DNA of 64,000 nt, from assembly GCF_014397785.1 (NCBI RefSeq), contig NZ_VZQQ01000008.1:186001-250000 (forward strand), in the 5' to 3' direction. Below the pieces are notes generated by a model. That model had not been told where the DNA came from and did no database searches. It saw nothing but the letters and a program-made list of their open reading frames with translations. The position numbers and the translations under genes are program-made. Origin of the DNA: Paraburkholderia podalyriae (GTDB lineage: Bacteria; Pseudomonadota; Gammaproteobacteria; Burkholderiales; Burkholderiaceae). How positions within the stretch are numbered: the first letter of the stretch is position 1; the number at the start of each line of letters is the position of its first letter. This document shows positions 17,809 through 26,635 of the stretch, one piece after another.

Positions 17809-18785
17809 CGCAGAACATGCGCCGCCGCATGCTGCTCGCGGGCGCGCTGGCCGCGACCGGTCTTACCGGCGTCGCGCTGTTCGGGGACGACGCCCGCGCC
17901 GAACTGCTGCCCGGCACGAAGCCGAAGATCGCGCTCGTGCTCAAATCGATGACGGACCCGTTCACGGTCGCGATGGTCGACGCCGCGCGCAATTACCAAG
18001 ACCACTTCTCGACGCAATTCAGCCTGACGATTCGCGGCACGGCCAAACAGACCGACACCGCCGCGCAGATCCGCATGGTCGACGAGATGATCAGGGCCAG
18101 GATGAACGCGATCGTGATCGCGCCGACCGACTCGAGCGCGCTGACCCCGGCGGTCGCCCGAGCGATCAAGGCCGGCATCATCACGATCGCGATCGACAAC
18201 CCGCTCGACGACGCCGCGCAAGCCGCCGCTGGCATCTCGGTGCCGTTCGTCGGGCCGGACAATCGCAAGGGCGCGAAGCAGGTCGGCGATTATCTGGCGA
18301 GGTGGCTGAAGCCCGGCGATCAGGTCGGCATCATCGAAGGCGTCCCGACGAGCAGCAATGCGCAGCAGCGCACGGCCGGCAGCCGCGATGCGATGGATGC
18401 CGCGAGCGTGCAGGTCGTCGCGGTCGAGTCGGGTAACTGGGAGTACGGCAAGGCCCGCGACGTGGCCGCGAAAATGCTGGCCGAGCATCCGCAGCTTCGC
18501 GCGCTGTTATGCGGCAACGACAACATGGCGATGGGCGCGGTCGACGCGATTCGCGACGCGGGTCGCGGCGGCGGCGTCTATGTCACCGGCTACGACGCGA
18601 TCGATGCGATCAAGCCGCTACTCGCCGACGGCCGCGTGCTCGCGACGATGAACCAGTTCGCCGGCCGCCAGACCGTGTTCGGCATCGACTTCGCGTTGAA
18701 GGCGGTCACCGAGCAGCGCAAGCAGCGCGAGCTGTCGACGGTGATCGAGACGCCGTTGCAACTGGTGACGGCCACGAAACGTTGA
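17805..18785 (+). CDS. Periplasmic sugar-binding protein (ribose/xylose-binding family)
   Basis: 326-residue periplasmic binding protein of the type that feeds sugar ABC importers. N-terminal export signal RRRMLLAGALAATG...ARA with a twin-arginine-like start, then IALVLKSMTDPFTVAMVDAA, MRGTAKQTD-like region, VIAPTDSSALTPAVARA, and GNDNMAMGAVDAIRDAG, the standard order. It starts with ATG overlapping the kinase stop (ATGA), with GAAGGAG eight bases upstream. No permease or ATPase gene is next to it, so it either serves a distant transporter or has a sensing role linked to the kinase. That last point is inference. Confidence 0.88.
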   Translation: MTQNMRRRMLLAGALAATGLTGVALFGDDARAELLPGTKPKIALVLKSMTDPFTVAMVDAARNYQDHFSTQFSLTIRGTAKQTDTAAQIRMVDEMIRARMNAIVIAPTDSSALTPAVARAIKAGIITIAIDNPLDDAAQAAAGISVPFVGPDNRKGAKQVGDYLARWLKPGDQVGIIEGVPTSSNAQQRTAGSRDAMDAASVQVVAVESGNWEYGKARDVAAKMLAEHPQLRALLCGNDNMAMGAVDAIRDAGRGGGVYVTGYDAIDAIKPLLADGRVLATMNQFAGRQTVFGIDFALKAVTEQRKQRELSTVIETPLQLVTATKR

Positions 18786-18852
18786 GGCGGCGCGCGCGCT
18801 ATCGGCCCTTTGTTTTGATGGTAGCGAAATCGTTCGACTCAGGTCATCGCAG

Positions 18853-20244
18853 TTACGGCACGAGCCACAACGCCGCCGCGTAAATCACCAGCGACACCGC
18901 GAACGTCACCGCCGTATAGCCCATCACGCGCTGAATCCGGATACCCGCGATCGCGACGATCGGCACGGCCCAGAACGGCTGCAGCATGTTCGAAACGTTC
19001 TCGGCCATTGCGACGCCCATTGCGGTGCGCGGCACCGACGCATGCAGGCTGAGCGCCGCGGGCAGCACGAACGGACCCTGTACCGCCCAGTGGCCACCGG
19101 CGCTCGGCACCAGCAGCGTGATGATCAGCGAGCTCAGATAGCTCCACAGCGGCAGCGTGACTGGCGACGCGATCGTCACGAACGCCTTCGCGATCATCGA
19201 TGCGAGACCCGTGCCCTTCATGATGCCCATGATCCCGCCGTACATCGGATATTGCAGCAGCATCGAGCCGGTCTGACGCGCGGCGCGGCGAATCGAATTC
19301 GCGTACGCGATCGGCGTGCGTTGCAGCGCGAGACCGATCATCAGGAAGATCAGGATCGTGTTGTTGATGTCGAGATCGAATCCTTCCTTGTGCCACGTCA
19401 TCGCCAGATAGCCGATGCCGAGCGCGAGCATCAGCAGTGTGCCGAGCATCGACTGTTCGAGGCGCGCCGCGAGCGATGCCTCGCTGCTCGCGCGGGCATG
19501 CGGGTCGTCGCTCGGCGCGTCGGCGGCTGCTTCGCCGCTCTGACGAAACGCGACGACGTTCTCCGCCTTCGGATGCATCTTGATGAAGATCGCGGTCATC
19601 ACGACGACGACCAGCACGGTCGGAATGAACACGAACGGCGCGAAGATGGTTTCGCTGAGCGGCACCACGTGGCCGGTCGCTTTCTCGACGAGATTCAGCG
19701 CATTGCCGTGCGATGCCTGTGATAGCGCGATTGAACTCGACAGCCCGCTGTTGCAGATCGACCAGGCCGAATAGCTGCCCGCGACGAGCCATGCGAAATC
19801 GACGTCGACGCGTCGCGCGATTTCCCGCGACAGCAACGCGCCGACGATGAGCCCGAGCCCCCAATTGAGCCACGCGGCAACCGCGACGACCGGAAATACG
19901 AGCAGCGCGGCACGCGTCGGCGAGTTCGCATGCGACGCGAGCGCGCGCAAACCGCGTTGCACGATCGGCGCTTCCGCGATCGCGTAGCCGGTCGCGAGGA
20001 TCAGGATCATCTGCAGCGCAAAGCCCAGAATGCCGAACGTGCCGGTGTACCAGGAATCGAGCAGCGTCGGCAGTGTGCCGGTCGGGGCGATCAGCATCGC
20101 CAGCACGGCGACGAAGAACGTCAGGCAGATCGACAGTACGAACGGGTCAGGCATGACCTGCTCGAAAACATAAACCAGCCCTTCGACGATGCCGCGCGAA
20201 GTGGCCGGTCGGCCGGCGGCGTGAGGGGGAGTGTCTCGCTTCAT
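18853..20244 (-). CDS. Short-chain fatty acid transporter (AtoE family)
   Basis: 463-residue inner-membrane protein of the AtoE/short-chain fatty acid transporter family, with about 12 hydrophobic segments. Family blocks: EQVMPDPFVLSICLTFFV near the N-terminus, NWGLGLIVGALLSREIARR, QYPMYGGIMGIM, and PSAGGHWAVQGPFVLPAA. It probably imports acetoacetate, butyrate or a similar acid. The ATG chosen gives MKRDTPPHAAG; an upstream reading is proline/arginine-rich and not conserved. No atoDAB genes flank it. Two inverted repeats in its promoter suggest a dedicated regulator encoded elsewhere. Confidence 0.88.
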   Translation of the reverse strand: MKRDTPPHAAGRPATSRGIVEGLVYVFEQVMPDPFVLSICLTFFVAVLAMLIAPTGTLPTLLDSWYTGTFGILGFALQMILILATGYAIAEAPIVQRGLRALASHANSPTRAALLVFPVVAVAAWLNWGLGLIVGALLSREIARRVDVDFAWLVAGSYSAWSICNSGLSSSIALSQASHGNALNLVEKATGHVVPLSETIFAPFVFIPTVLVVVVMTAIFIKMHPKAENVVAFRQSGEAAADAPSDDPHARASSEASLAARLEQSMLGTLLMLALGIGYLAMTWHKEGFDLDINNTILIFLMIGLALQRTPIAYANSIRRAARQTGSMLLQYPMYGGIMGIMKGTGLASMIAKAFVTIASPVTLPLWSYLSSLIITLLVPSAGGHWAVQGPFVLPAALSLHASVPRTAMGVAMAENVSNMLQPFWAVPIVAIAGIRIQRVMGYTAVTFAVSLVIYAAALWLVP

Positions 20245-20310
20245 GTGTGTGACTCTGTGTAGTGCCCGGCCATGTGCTGGGCGCGGAAGGGCGGGTTCGG
20301 CGCGCCGGCG

Positions 20311-20346
20311 CATGTTCTTAGTGTGAACATGGTTTCGTTAAACGAA
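20311..20346. promoter_or_regulatory. Two adjacent inverted repeats upstream of the fatty-acid transporter
   Basis: CATGTTC and GAACATG are separated by 7 bases (20311-20331), and three bases on TTCGTT and AACGAA flank one base (20334-20346). They sit 67-102 bases upstream of the transporter start. The second resembles IclR-type operators. The remaining stretch up to ilvD (20347-20574) shows only the ilvD ribosome-binding region. Confidence 0.5.
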
Positions 20347-20574
20347 CGCTACATTATTCGGCGTGGGCGCGGGCGGTGTCAAGAAAACGTGAGATCGGCT
20401 GAGCGGTCGCGGCAGCGTTTAATACTTTTCCCGACCTAATCGCGCCGAAAAAATATATTGGACGTCTTAGTGGCGTTCTTGCACTATTCGTCCCCAGCGC
20501 AGAATCCGCGCTGCGATCCCCACGCCCGCGCGGGCGCTCATCAAAACCGAAAACAGCAATACCTGAGGATACAG

Positions 20575-22437
20575 ATGCCCAACTATCGCTCACGCACTTC
20601 GACTCACGGCCGCAACATGGCCGGCGCCCGCGCGCTGTGGCGCGCGACCGGCATGACGGACGACGACTTCGGCAAGCCGATCATCGCGGTCGTGAACTCG
20701 TTCACGCAGTTCGTGCCGGGCCATGTGCATCTGCGCGACCTCGGCGCGCTGGTCGCGAAGCAGATCGAAGCGGCCGGCGGCGTGGCGAAGGAATTCAACA
20801 CGATCGCCGTCGACGACGGCATCGCGATGGGCCACGGCGGCATGCTGTATTCGCTGCCGTCGCGCGAACTGATCGCGGACTCGGTCGAGTACATGGTCAA
20901 CGCGCACTGCGCGGACGCGATGGTCTGCATCTCGAACTGCGACAAGATCACCCCCGGCATGTTGATGGCCGCGATGCGCCTGAACATTCCGGTCGTGTTC
21001 GTGTCGGGCGGTCCGATGGAAGCGGGCAAGGTCAAGTCGCCGAGCGATGGCCAGGTGATCGCGAAGATCGACCTGATCGACGCGATGATCAAGGCCGCCG
21101 ATCCGAAGACCAGCGACGCCGAAGTGGCCGAAGTCGAACGCAGCGCGTGCCCGACTTGCGGTTCGTGCTCGGGCATGTTCACCGCGAACTCGATGAACTG
21201 CCTGACCGAAGCGATCGGCCTCGCACTGCCGGGCAACGGCACGATCGTCGCGACGCACGCATGGCGCAAGGGCCTGTTCGAGCAGGCTGGCCGCCTGGTC
21301 GTCGATCTGTGCCGCCGCTACTATCAGGAAGAGGACACCTCGGTCCTGCCGCGCAACATCGCCACCAAGCAGGCGTTCGAGAACGCGATGGCGCTCGACG
21401 TCGCGATGGGCGGCTCGACCAACACCGTGCTGCACCTGTTGGCCGCCGCGCAGGAAGCGGGCGTCGATTTCACGATGTCGGACATCGACCGCATCTCGCG
21501 CAACGTGCCGTGCCTGTGCAAGGCCGCGCCCATGACCGACAAGTACCACATCGAGGACGTGCACCGCGCGGGCGGCATCATCGGTATTCTCGGCGAGCTC
21601 GCGCGCGCTGAGCTGCTCGACCTGTCGTGCGGCAACGTGCATAGCGGCACGCTCGGCAACGCGATCGCGAAGTGGGACATCGCTGGCGACGCGGGTGACG
21701 AAGCGCAGAAGTTGTTCCGCGCGGCGCCGGGCGGCATCCCGACCACGGTCGCGTTCAGCCAGGAGGCGACCTTCGCGACGCTCGACACGGACCGCAAGAG
21801 CGGCTGTATCCGCAGCAAGGAGAACGCGTATTCGAAGGACGGCGGCCTCGCGGTGCTGTACGGCAACCTCGCGGAGAAGGGCTGCATCGTGAAGACCGCG
21901 GGCGTCGACGAATCGCAGTGGTTGTTTTCGGGCCGCGCGCGCGTGTTCGAAAGCCAGGACGACGCGGTCGACGCAATTCTCGGTGACAAGGTCGTGCCGG
22001 GCGACGTCGTGGTGATCCGCTACGAAGGTCCGAAGGGCGGTCCGGGCATGCAGGAAATGCTGTACCCGACTTCGTATCTGAAGTCGAAGGGCCTCGGCAA
22101 AAGCTGTGCATTGTTTACCGATGGCCGTTTCTCGGGCGGCTCGTCGGGCCTCGTGATCGGCCATGCGTCGCCGGAAGCGGCGGAAGGCGGCACGATCGGG
22201 CTGGTCGAAGACGGCGACGTGATCGAGATCGACATCCCGCAGCGCAAGATGCATCTCGCGGTGTCAAACGAAGAGCTCGCACGCCGTCGCGCGGCGATGG
22301 AAGCGCGCGGCGACAACGCATGGCAGCCGACGAATCGCGAGCGTGTGGTGTCGCAGGCATTGCAGGCGTATGCGGCGCTCGCGACCTCGGCCGATCGCGG
22401 CGCGGTACGCGACATTTCGCAATTGAAGCGCAAGTAA
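20575..22437 (+). CDS. ilvD: Dihydroxy-acid dehydratase
   Basis: 620-residue Fe-S dehydratase of branched-chain amino acid synthesis; it converts 2,3-dihydroxyisovalerate and 2,3-dihydroxy-3-methylvalerate to the 2-oxo acids. Cluster cysteines are visible in [12 protein letters not shown] and [11 protein letters not shown]; the C-terminal [19 protein letters not shown] block is intact. The start is the ATG giving [20 protein letters not shown], with TGAGGA nine bases upstream; a 39-codon upstream extension is not conserved. It is monocistronic, closed by a strong terminator. Length suggests the [4Fe-4S]-type long form. Confidence 0.96.
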   Translation: MPNYRSRTSTHGRNMAGARALWRATGMTDDDFGKPIIAVVNSFTQFVPGHVHLRDLGALVAKQIEAAGGVAKEFNTIAVDDGIAMGHGGMLYSLPSRELIADSVEYMVNAHCADAMVCISNCDKITPGMLMAAMRLNIPVVFVSGGPMEAGKVKSPSDGQVIAKIDLIDAMIKAADPKTSDAEVAEVERSACPTCGSCSGMFTANSMNCLTEAIGLALPGNGTIVATHAWRKGLFEQAGRLVVDLCRRYYQEEDTSVLPRNIATKQAFENAMALDVAMGGSTNTVLHLLAAAQEAGVDFTMSDIDRISRNVPCLCKAAPMTDKYHIEDVHRAGGIIGILGELARAELLDLSCGNVHSGTLGNAIAKWDIAGDAGDEAQKLFRAAPGGIPTTVAFSQEATFATLDTDRKSGCIRSKENAYSKDGGLAVLYGNLAEKGCIVKTAGVDESQWLFSGRARVFESQDDAVDAILGDKVVPGDVVVIRYEGPKGGPGMQEMLYPTSYLKSKGLGKSCALFTDGRFSGGSSGLVIGHASPEAAEGGTIGLVEDGDVIEIDIPQRKMHLAVSNEELARRRAAMEARGDNAWQPTNRERVVSQALQAYAALATSADRGAVRDISQLKRK

Positions 22438-22506
22438 AGCGCGGATCAGCGTGGCGGTCCTATTCGCGGTGACGCGTGTGGGGCCCGCGTGTGCGACCCA
22501 ATAGAG

Positions 22507-22541
22507 ACCGGTATGCGGGCAACTGCATGCCGGTTTTTTTT
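22507..22541 (+). terminator. Rho-independent terminator after ilvD
   Basis: ACCGGTATGC pairs with GCATGCCGGT (one G-U pair) around an 8-base loop, followed by eight T residues. Confidence 0.9.
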
Positions 22542-22875
22542 GCGGCGGCAGCGGCGAATGGACGGTCGATCAGCCGTCTCGTGTCGCCGTGACGTACCGG
22601 AAGAATTTTCCGCGCTAGTGCAATCCGAAGGTCAAATTGTCAACCCCCTTCGCGCAACCGTTTCCTTTCGAATCGCTGTCCAACAGATCTTGCGTCGACG
22701 TCACGAGGCGTCCCCATGCATAGGCACGAGTTCGACCTTACGCAAACTTCGCTTTACGGGCGGCTTGCGTCTATCCTTGTCTCACGTCTTCGGCTGCCAA
22801 CAGCGCCGACGAGGTCTTCCGCAGTGTTCAATAATCGCCTGCCCACCAAGGGCAAAACCAACAGGAGAAAACCAG
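22542..22875 (+). other. Intergenic region upstream of the CHRD protein
   Basis: 334 bases without a credible gene. In-frame extension of the CHRD gene backwards into this region has no conserved features. It should hold the CHRD promoter, but no clear sigma-70 hexamers were found; an alternative sigma factor is possible. An AGGAG lies near its end. Confidence 0.4.
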
Positions 22876-23337
22876 ATGTCACGATCGATCTCGCAGCGCG
22901 CATTCATGGTGTTCGGTGGTTTGGCCTTAGCGGGTACGCTGACCTTGGCGCAAGCGGCGCCGGTCTCATTCAACGTACCTTTGACGGGCGCCCAACAGGT
23001 TCCGCCGGTGCAGACTCCCGGCAGCGGCAGCGCCAAGCTCACGTACGACGCCAGCACGCGGGTCGTCACCTGGAACATCACGTTCAGCGGATTGACGAGT
23101 CCGACCACGATGGCGCATTTCCACGGACCCGCTCCGGCCGGTAAAAACGCGGACGTAAAGGTCTGGCTGTCGCAGAAGGGCAAGATGGAGGCGACCAGCC
23201 CGATCACCGGTCAGGCCACGCTATCTCCGGACGACGCCAAGATGTTCGAAGCCGGTGACATGTACATCAACGTTCACACCAAGAACAATCCGAACGGCGA
23301 GATTCGCGGCCAGGTGATGCCGCCGAAGGGCGACTGA
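22876..23337 (+). CDS. Secreted CHRD-domain protein
   Basis: 153-residue protein with a signal peptide (RAFMVFGGLALAGTLTLAQAA, cleaved after AQA) and one CHRD domain: FNVPLTGAQQVPPVQTPGSG, TWNITFSGLTSPTTMAHFHGPA, and YINVHTKNNPNGEIRGQV. CHRD domains were named for chordin; bacterial ones are small beta-rich secreted proteins of unknown role. The ATG is preceded by AGGAG eight bases upstream. It is convergent with the cytochrome gene downstream and has no obvious partner. Confidence 0.9.
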   Translation: MSRSISQRAFMVFGGLALAGTLTLAQAAPVSFNVPLTGAQQVPPVQTPGSGSAKLTYDASTRVVTWNITFSGLTSPTTMAHFHGPAPAGKNADVKVWLSQKGKMEATSPITGQATLSPDDAKMFEAGDMYINVHTKNNPNGEIRGQVMPPKGD

Positions 23338-23381
23338 AGCAGGTCCCATAGCGGCGCCCCGAACTCAGGTTTGCGGCAAGC

Positions 23382-24074
23382 TCACAGATAAGCCGCCAGC
23401 AGCACCACCACGGCAGCCCCGACGCAGAGTGGAAGCAGCGCCAGCAGCGCTGGCGCCTGCCGAGGCGCGTCGACGGACGCGGGCAGCGGTTTGTGGCCGG
23501 TTAGCATCGGACGCAGCAGGTTGTGTCCCTTCGCTACTGCATAGAGGGCAATCACGAGCACGTGCAGCGCCACCGCCGCGAGCAGCACGTACCAGACAAG
23601 CCCGTGCAGTGCCGAGATTGCGTTGGCAAGCCACACGGGCGTTAGTTCGCTCAACGGCCCTTCGTCGGCGATGTCGTTGTTGACGTACAGCCCGCTCAGC
23701 GTCTCGGTCAGCAGCAAGGCGAGCAGCAACAGAACCATCCAGCCGCCGGCCGCATTGTGGCCGACCTGCACGTCCGGCTCGCGACGAAACAGGCGGCGCA
23801 AATGACGAAGCGCGGCCGCGGGCGATGCGACGAAACTGCGAAAGCGCGCGGTCTCACTGCCAAAGCAGCCCCACAGCAGCCGGGCAATCACCAGTGCAAG
23901 CAGCGTCTCGCCGACCCGCACGTGCCAGTCGATCCAGTTCAGCTTCAGGGTGATATAAGCGGCCGTGACCAGCACCACCACCAGCCAGTGAAACAGCCGC
24001 ACCGGCGCGTCCCAGACCAGCACCGGGCGGGTGATGGGCTGGGTGGGCCGCGTGACGGGTTCGGGAGCATCCAT
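23382..24074 (-). CDS. Cytochrome b561-family di-heme membrane protein
   Basis: 230-residue inner-membrane cytochrome b with four main hydrophobic segments plus a C-terminal anchor. Probable heme ligands: His in RLFHWLVV and WIDWHVRVGE, and His in LHGLVWYV and VALHVLVIALY. QVGHNAAGGWM is a family block. It transfers electrons between the quinone pool and a periplasmic partner, commonly a cytochrome c. No cytochrome c gene is adjacent, so the partner is unknown. Confidence 0.85.
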   Translation of the reverse strand: MDAPEPVTRPTQPITRPVLVWDAPVRLFHWLVVVLVTAAYITLKLNWIDWHVRVGETLLALVIARLLWGCFGSETARFRSFVASPAAALRHLRRLFRREPDVQVGHNAAGGWMVLLLLALLLTETLSGLYVNNDIADEGPLSELTPVWLANAISALHGLVWYVLLAAVALHVLVIALYAVAKGHNLLRPMLTGHKPLPASVDAPRQAPALLALLPLCVGAAVVVLLAAYL

Positions 24075-24151
24075 GTGTCGTGCCTACGTGCGCGATCGGC
24101 TGGGGCGAAATTGGCGTGGTTCCTTCGACCCACGCTCTATCTGCAAGGAGC

Positions 24152-25351
24152 TTAATTCGGATTTCCACTCGAGGCGCAAGTGGCGAAGGGAGGCGCAGCC
24201 GTTGGCGTCTGTTCAAGCCGATTACCGCCTAGCGACTTGGCTCGATATAACGCCTGATCGGCGGCTGAGAGCAGGTCGGTGACGCTAGCCGTTTCGCGAC
24301 CTGACTCGGCGAGCCCAATGCTGACGGTGGCGCGAATTCGGTCGCCGTCGGCACCATGCGACATCGCGGCAAACCGGTTGGCAATGGTCTCGCCTAGCTC
24401 TTTTGCGCGTTGGCTGTCGTAGCCCGGCAGCAGCGCGGCGAATTCTTCACCGCCGATGCGCGCAACGATCGCGTCCGCATCCGTCACGGCTCGAACGGTT
24501 TGCGCGAATGACCTCAAAACCTCGTCGCCAGTCTTGTGCCCATGGCGATCGTTGATTCTCTTGAAGTGATCGAGGTCGAAGGCAAGGAGCGTGACAGGTC
24601 GCCGGTGTGTGCCGTGCTCGCTGATGACCCACTCCCCCTCTTCAAAAAACAACTTTCGATTACCGAGGCGAGTCAGGTAATCCGTGCGCGACTCCTGCAA
24701 AAGCTCACCATGAATCTCTTCCCTGGTTAGGCGGAGCAGGGTCATCGGCAAAACGACTGAGTACAGCACCCCTTCGTACATCGTGATTTCGCTCGAAACA
24801 GCCAGAATGTGCGGCCCGAAGATCGGGACCAGCCATGGCAGCACGAAAGCTCTGGCGGCGTAAAACAGCGCGTGGATGCCCGTCACCGCCACGGCGACGC
24901 GTCGGGATTGGACCGCCGGCATTCCATCGCCTCGCATCAGTTCGAGCGATGTCATGGCGGAAGCCAGTGCGATCGGGATGGCGCTCACATAGATCCAGAC
25001 CGCAGCCTGCCAACGCACGCCCGCGAGCGCCCACGTGAGCCCCATCAGCACGAGCAAGCCGACCGAGCTTGCGAGATACCGCCGGCCGTTAAACATCGCG
25101 ATACCGTCCAGCACCAGCAGGTAGCCGCCGAGAATCACGAGATTACTGACGGCGGGTCCAGCGGCACCGAGCAGTTGAACCCGAAACGCAGCCGCCGCGC
25201 AACCGATTCCAAGGGTCGCATATCCAGCCGCCAGCATTCGCAATTCCTTGCCGCGCTTGGGATGGGACAGGTGTTCCCAATACATCATGGCGGAACTGGC
25301 CAATAGAGTTCCGATCACAAGAAGGTAAAGGGTGGCTAGATCGACTTTCAT
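24152..25351 (-). CDS. Membrane-anchored diguanylate cyclase (GGDEF)
   Basis: 399-residue protein: seven or so membrane helices in the first 220 residues, then a GGDEF domain making cyclic di-GMP from GTP. DYLTRLGNRKLF, FDLDHFKRINDRHGHKTGDEVL and the active-site GGEEF (about residues 300-304) are intact, and ATVSIGLAE and ADQALYRAKSLGGNR complete the domain. The usual inhibitory RxxD five residues before GGEEF is replaced by DADA, so product inhibition at that site is probably absent. The ATG chosen gives MKVDLATLYLLVIG; the ribosome-binding site is weak. Confidence 0.92.
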   Translation of the reverse strand: MKVDLATLYLLVIGTLLASSAMMYWEHLSHPKRGKELRMLAAGYATLGIGCAAAAFRVQLLGAAGPAVSNLVILGGYLLVLDGIAMFNGRRYLASSVGLLVLMGLTWALAGVRWQAAVWIYVSAIPIALASAMTSLELMRGDGMPAVQSRRVAVAVTGIHALFYAARAFVLPWLVPIFGPHILAVSSEITMYEGVLYSVVLPMTLLRLTREEIHGELLQESRTDYLTRLGNRKLFFEEGEWVISEHGTHRRPVTLLAFDLDHFKRINDRHGHKTGDEVLRSFAQTVRAVTDADAIVARIGGEEFAALLPGYDSQRAKELGETIANRFAAMSHGADGDRIRATVSIGLAESGRETASVTDLLSAADQALYRAKSLGGNRLEQTPTAAPPFATCASSGNPN

Positions 25352-25522
25352 CGCTGACTTCGGAGCGGCCCCTTCACAACGGGGAAAAGGTTGAAGACAC
25401 AACACCAGGTAACGGCAAATGCCGCGCATCCTTGCGAGATGATAACGGAAGGGGCAGCGCGGGGAGACTCGAAGCCTGGAGATTGCCGACGCAAATCGGC
25501 CGATACATTCGGCGTGGCGATT

Positions 25523-26113
25523 TCAAACCAGCAGACACCATATCGCGAAGAGCGGAGTGGTTCCCGAGCGCATTGCGTGCGGGCTATTTGGTGGGTTGTG
25601 GAGGCCTGCGCCGATACCCGGATCGAACCAGTGTCCGTTGCCTTGCCAGAATTCCCCAGCGCTCAGCAGTACATAGGCCTCTTCCGGCGGATGTCGATGA
25701 TCGGGGTACCGGGTCAGCGGTGCAAGCAAAGAAAAGCCCAGTTGGACGTCGTAGCGGCTTTCCATACCACCGGGGCCGCAAATCATGCCGTGCACGTGCT
25801 TTGCGACATAATCATCGCTTCCATTCGATCCTGAAGTTCGACGTTGCCAACCGATCGAGGCTTCGAGCGACTTGATCGCCCGCGCAGCGGCACCCAGATC
25901 AGATGGGTCATCCAGAAGCGGCGCCAACGCGGAGTCGAGAAGGTCGCAAGCAGGGTAACGCTGGCTGTTGCGGCGCCCATCGTCGGACGGCTGCTCGATA
26001 CGCTCGAATACTTTCACAGCCAGTTGGCGAGCTGCGGCTGGCAGCGCTTGCGCTTGAAACAGTCTTTGGGCAATGCGGATGAAATTAGCGAGATCGTCAT
26101 GTCGCGTATACAT
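25523..26113 (-). CDS. DMSP-lyase-like cupin (DddL/DddQ family)
   Basis: 196-residue protein with a C-terminal cupin barrel matching the dimethylsulfoniopropionate lyase family. A metal-binding block reads YPDHRHPPEEAYVLL, followed by LHNPPNSPHAMRS with the second His region. DddQ-type enzymes split DMSP to dimethyl sulfide and acrylate. Soil Burkholderiales carry related cupins whose activity on DMSP is not assured. The ATG is preceded by GGAGGG. It is transcribed away from a betaine-type ABC importer 522 bases off, and betaine importers can carry DMSP. The link is inference. Confidence 0.7.
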   Translation of the reverse strand: MYTRHDDLANFIRIAQRLFQAQALPAAARQLAVKVFERIEQPSDDGRRNSQRYPACDLLDSALAPLLDDPSDLGAAARAIKSLEASIGWQRRTSGSNGSDDYVAKHVHGMICGPGGMESRYDVQLGFSLLAPLTRYPDHRHPPEEAYVLLSAGEFWQGNGHWFDPGIGAGLHNPPNSPHAMRSGTTPLFAIWCLLV

Positions 26114-26635
26114 AGACCCTCCAGGAATCCGTTGGTAGCGTTGACGTCGTCAGAGATCAGCGCGGCGCTGCGTCTTCTCCCAGCCATTCAATCAGCTGCG
26201 TGATGACCGGTGTAATGGTTCCATATCTGTCCTAATAAACCCTGTCAGGACATTCCCTTGGCTCGCCGCATTTCGATTAATCCATAAATGCTCGCCAGGC
26301 GGGACGCGTCGCGACCCGCAATTGCCCGCGAAGCCCCGTCTGCAGCGGAGCCGCGCGTCGCCCGCGAATTCGCCGAAGCTTGCGTCGCCCGACGCGGCCC
26401 TCGCATGCATTACCAAAGGTATGGAAAAGAGCCCAGAAAATGTAGCTGGAGGCCGCAATTTGAATTGATACGCTGCAATCACATCATCAACTGCCGCACC
26501 AAAACCGGATTCACCGGAGTATCGAATTCGGAGTCGAGTGAGCGCTGATGCTAGCTGAGCCGCCACGCACGAACTCACGGTCAAGCCGGAGTTTCGCCAT
26601 CGGCAATTCTTTAACCAGCCAGCCGGGAAGACCGA
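26114..26635. other. Intergenic region between the cupin and the betaine importer
   Basis: 522 bases with no gene I can support. Both divergent promoters must lie here. One inverted element, TGTCCT and AGGACA about 13 bases apart (near 26227-26251), sits toward the cupin side. Proline/arginine-rich frames here look like noise. Confidence 0.4.

Noticed and set aside
20590..22254. Long minus-strand frame opposite ilvD
   Set aside because: IlvD is certain; the antisense frame is low-complexity.
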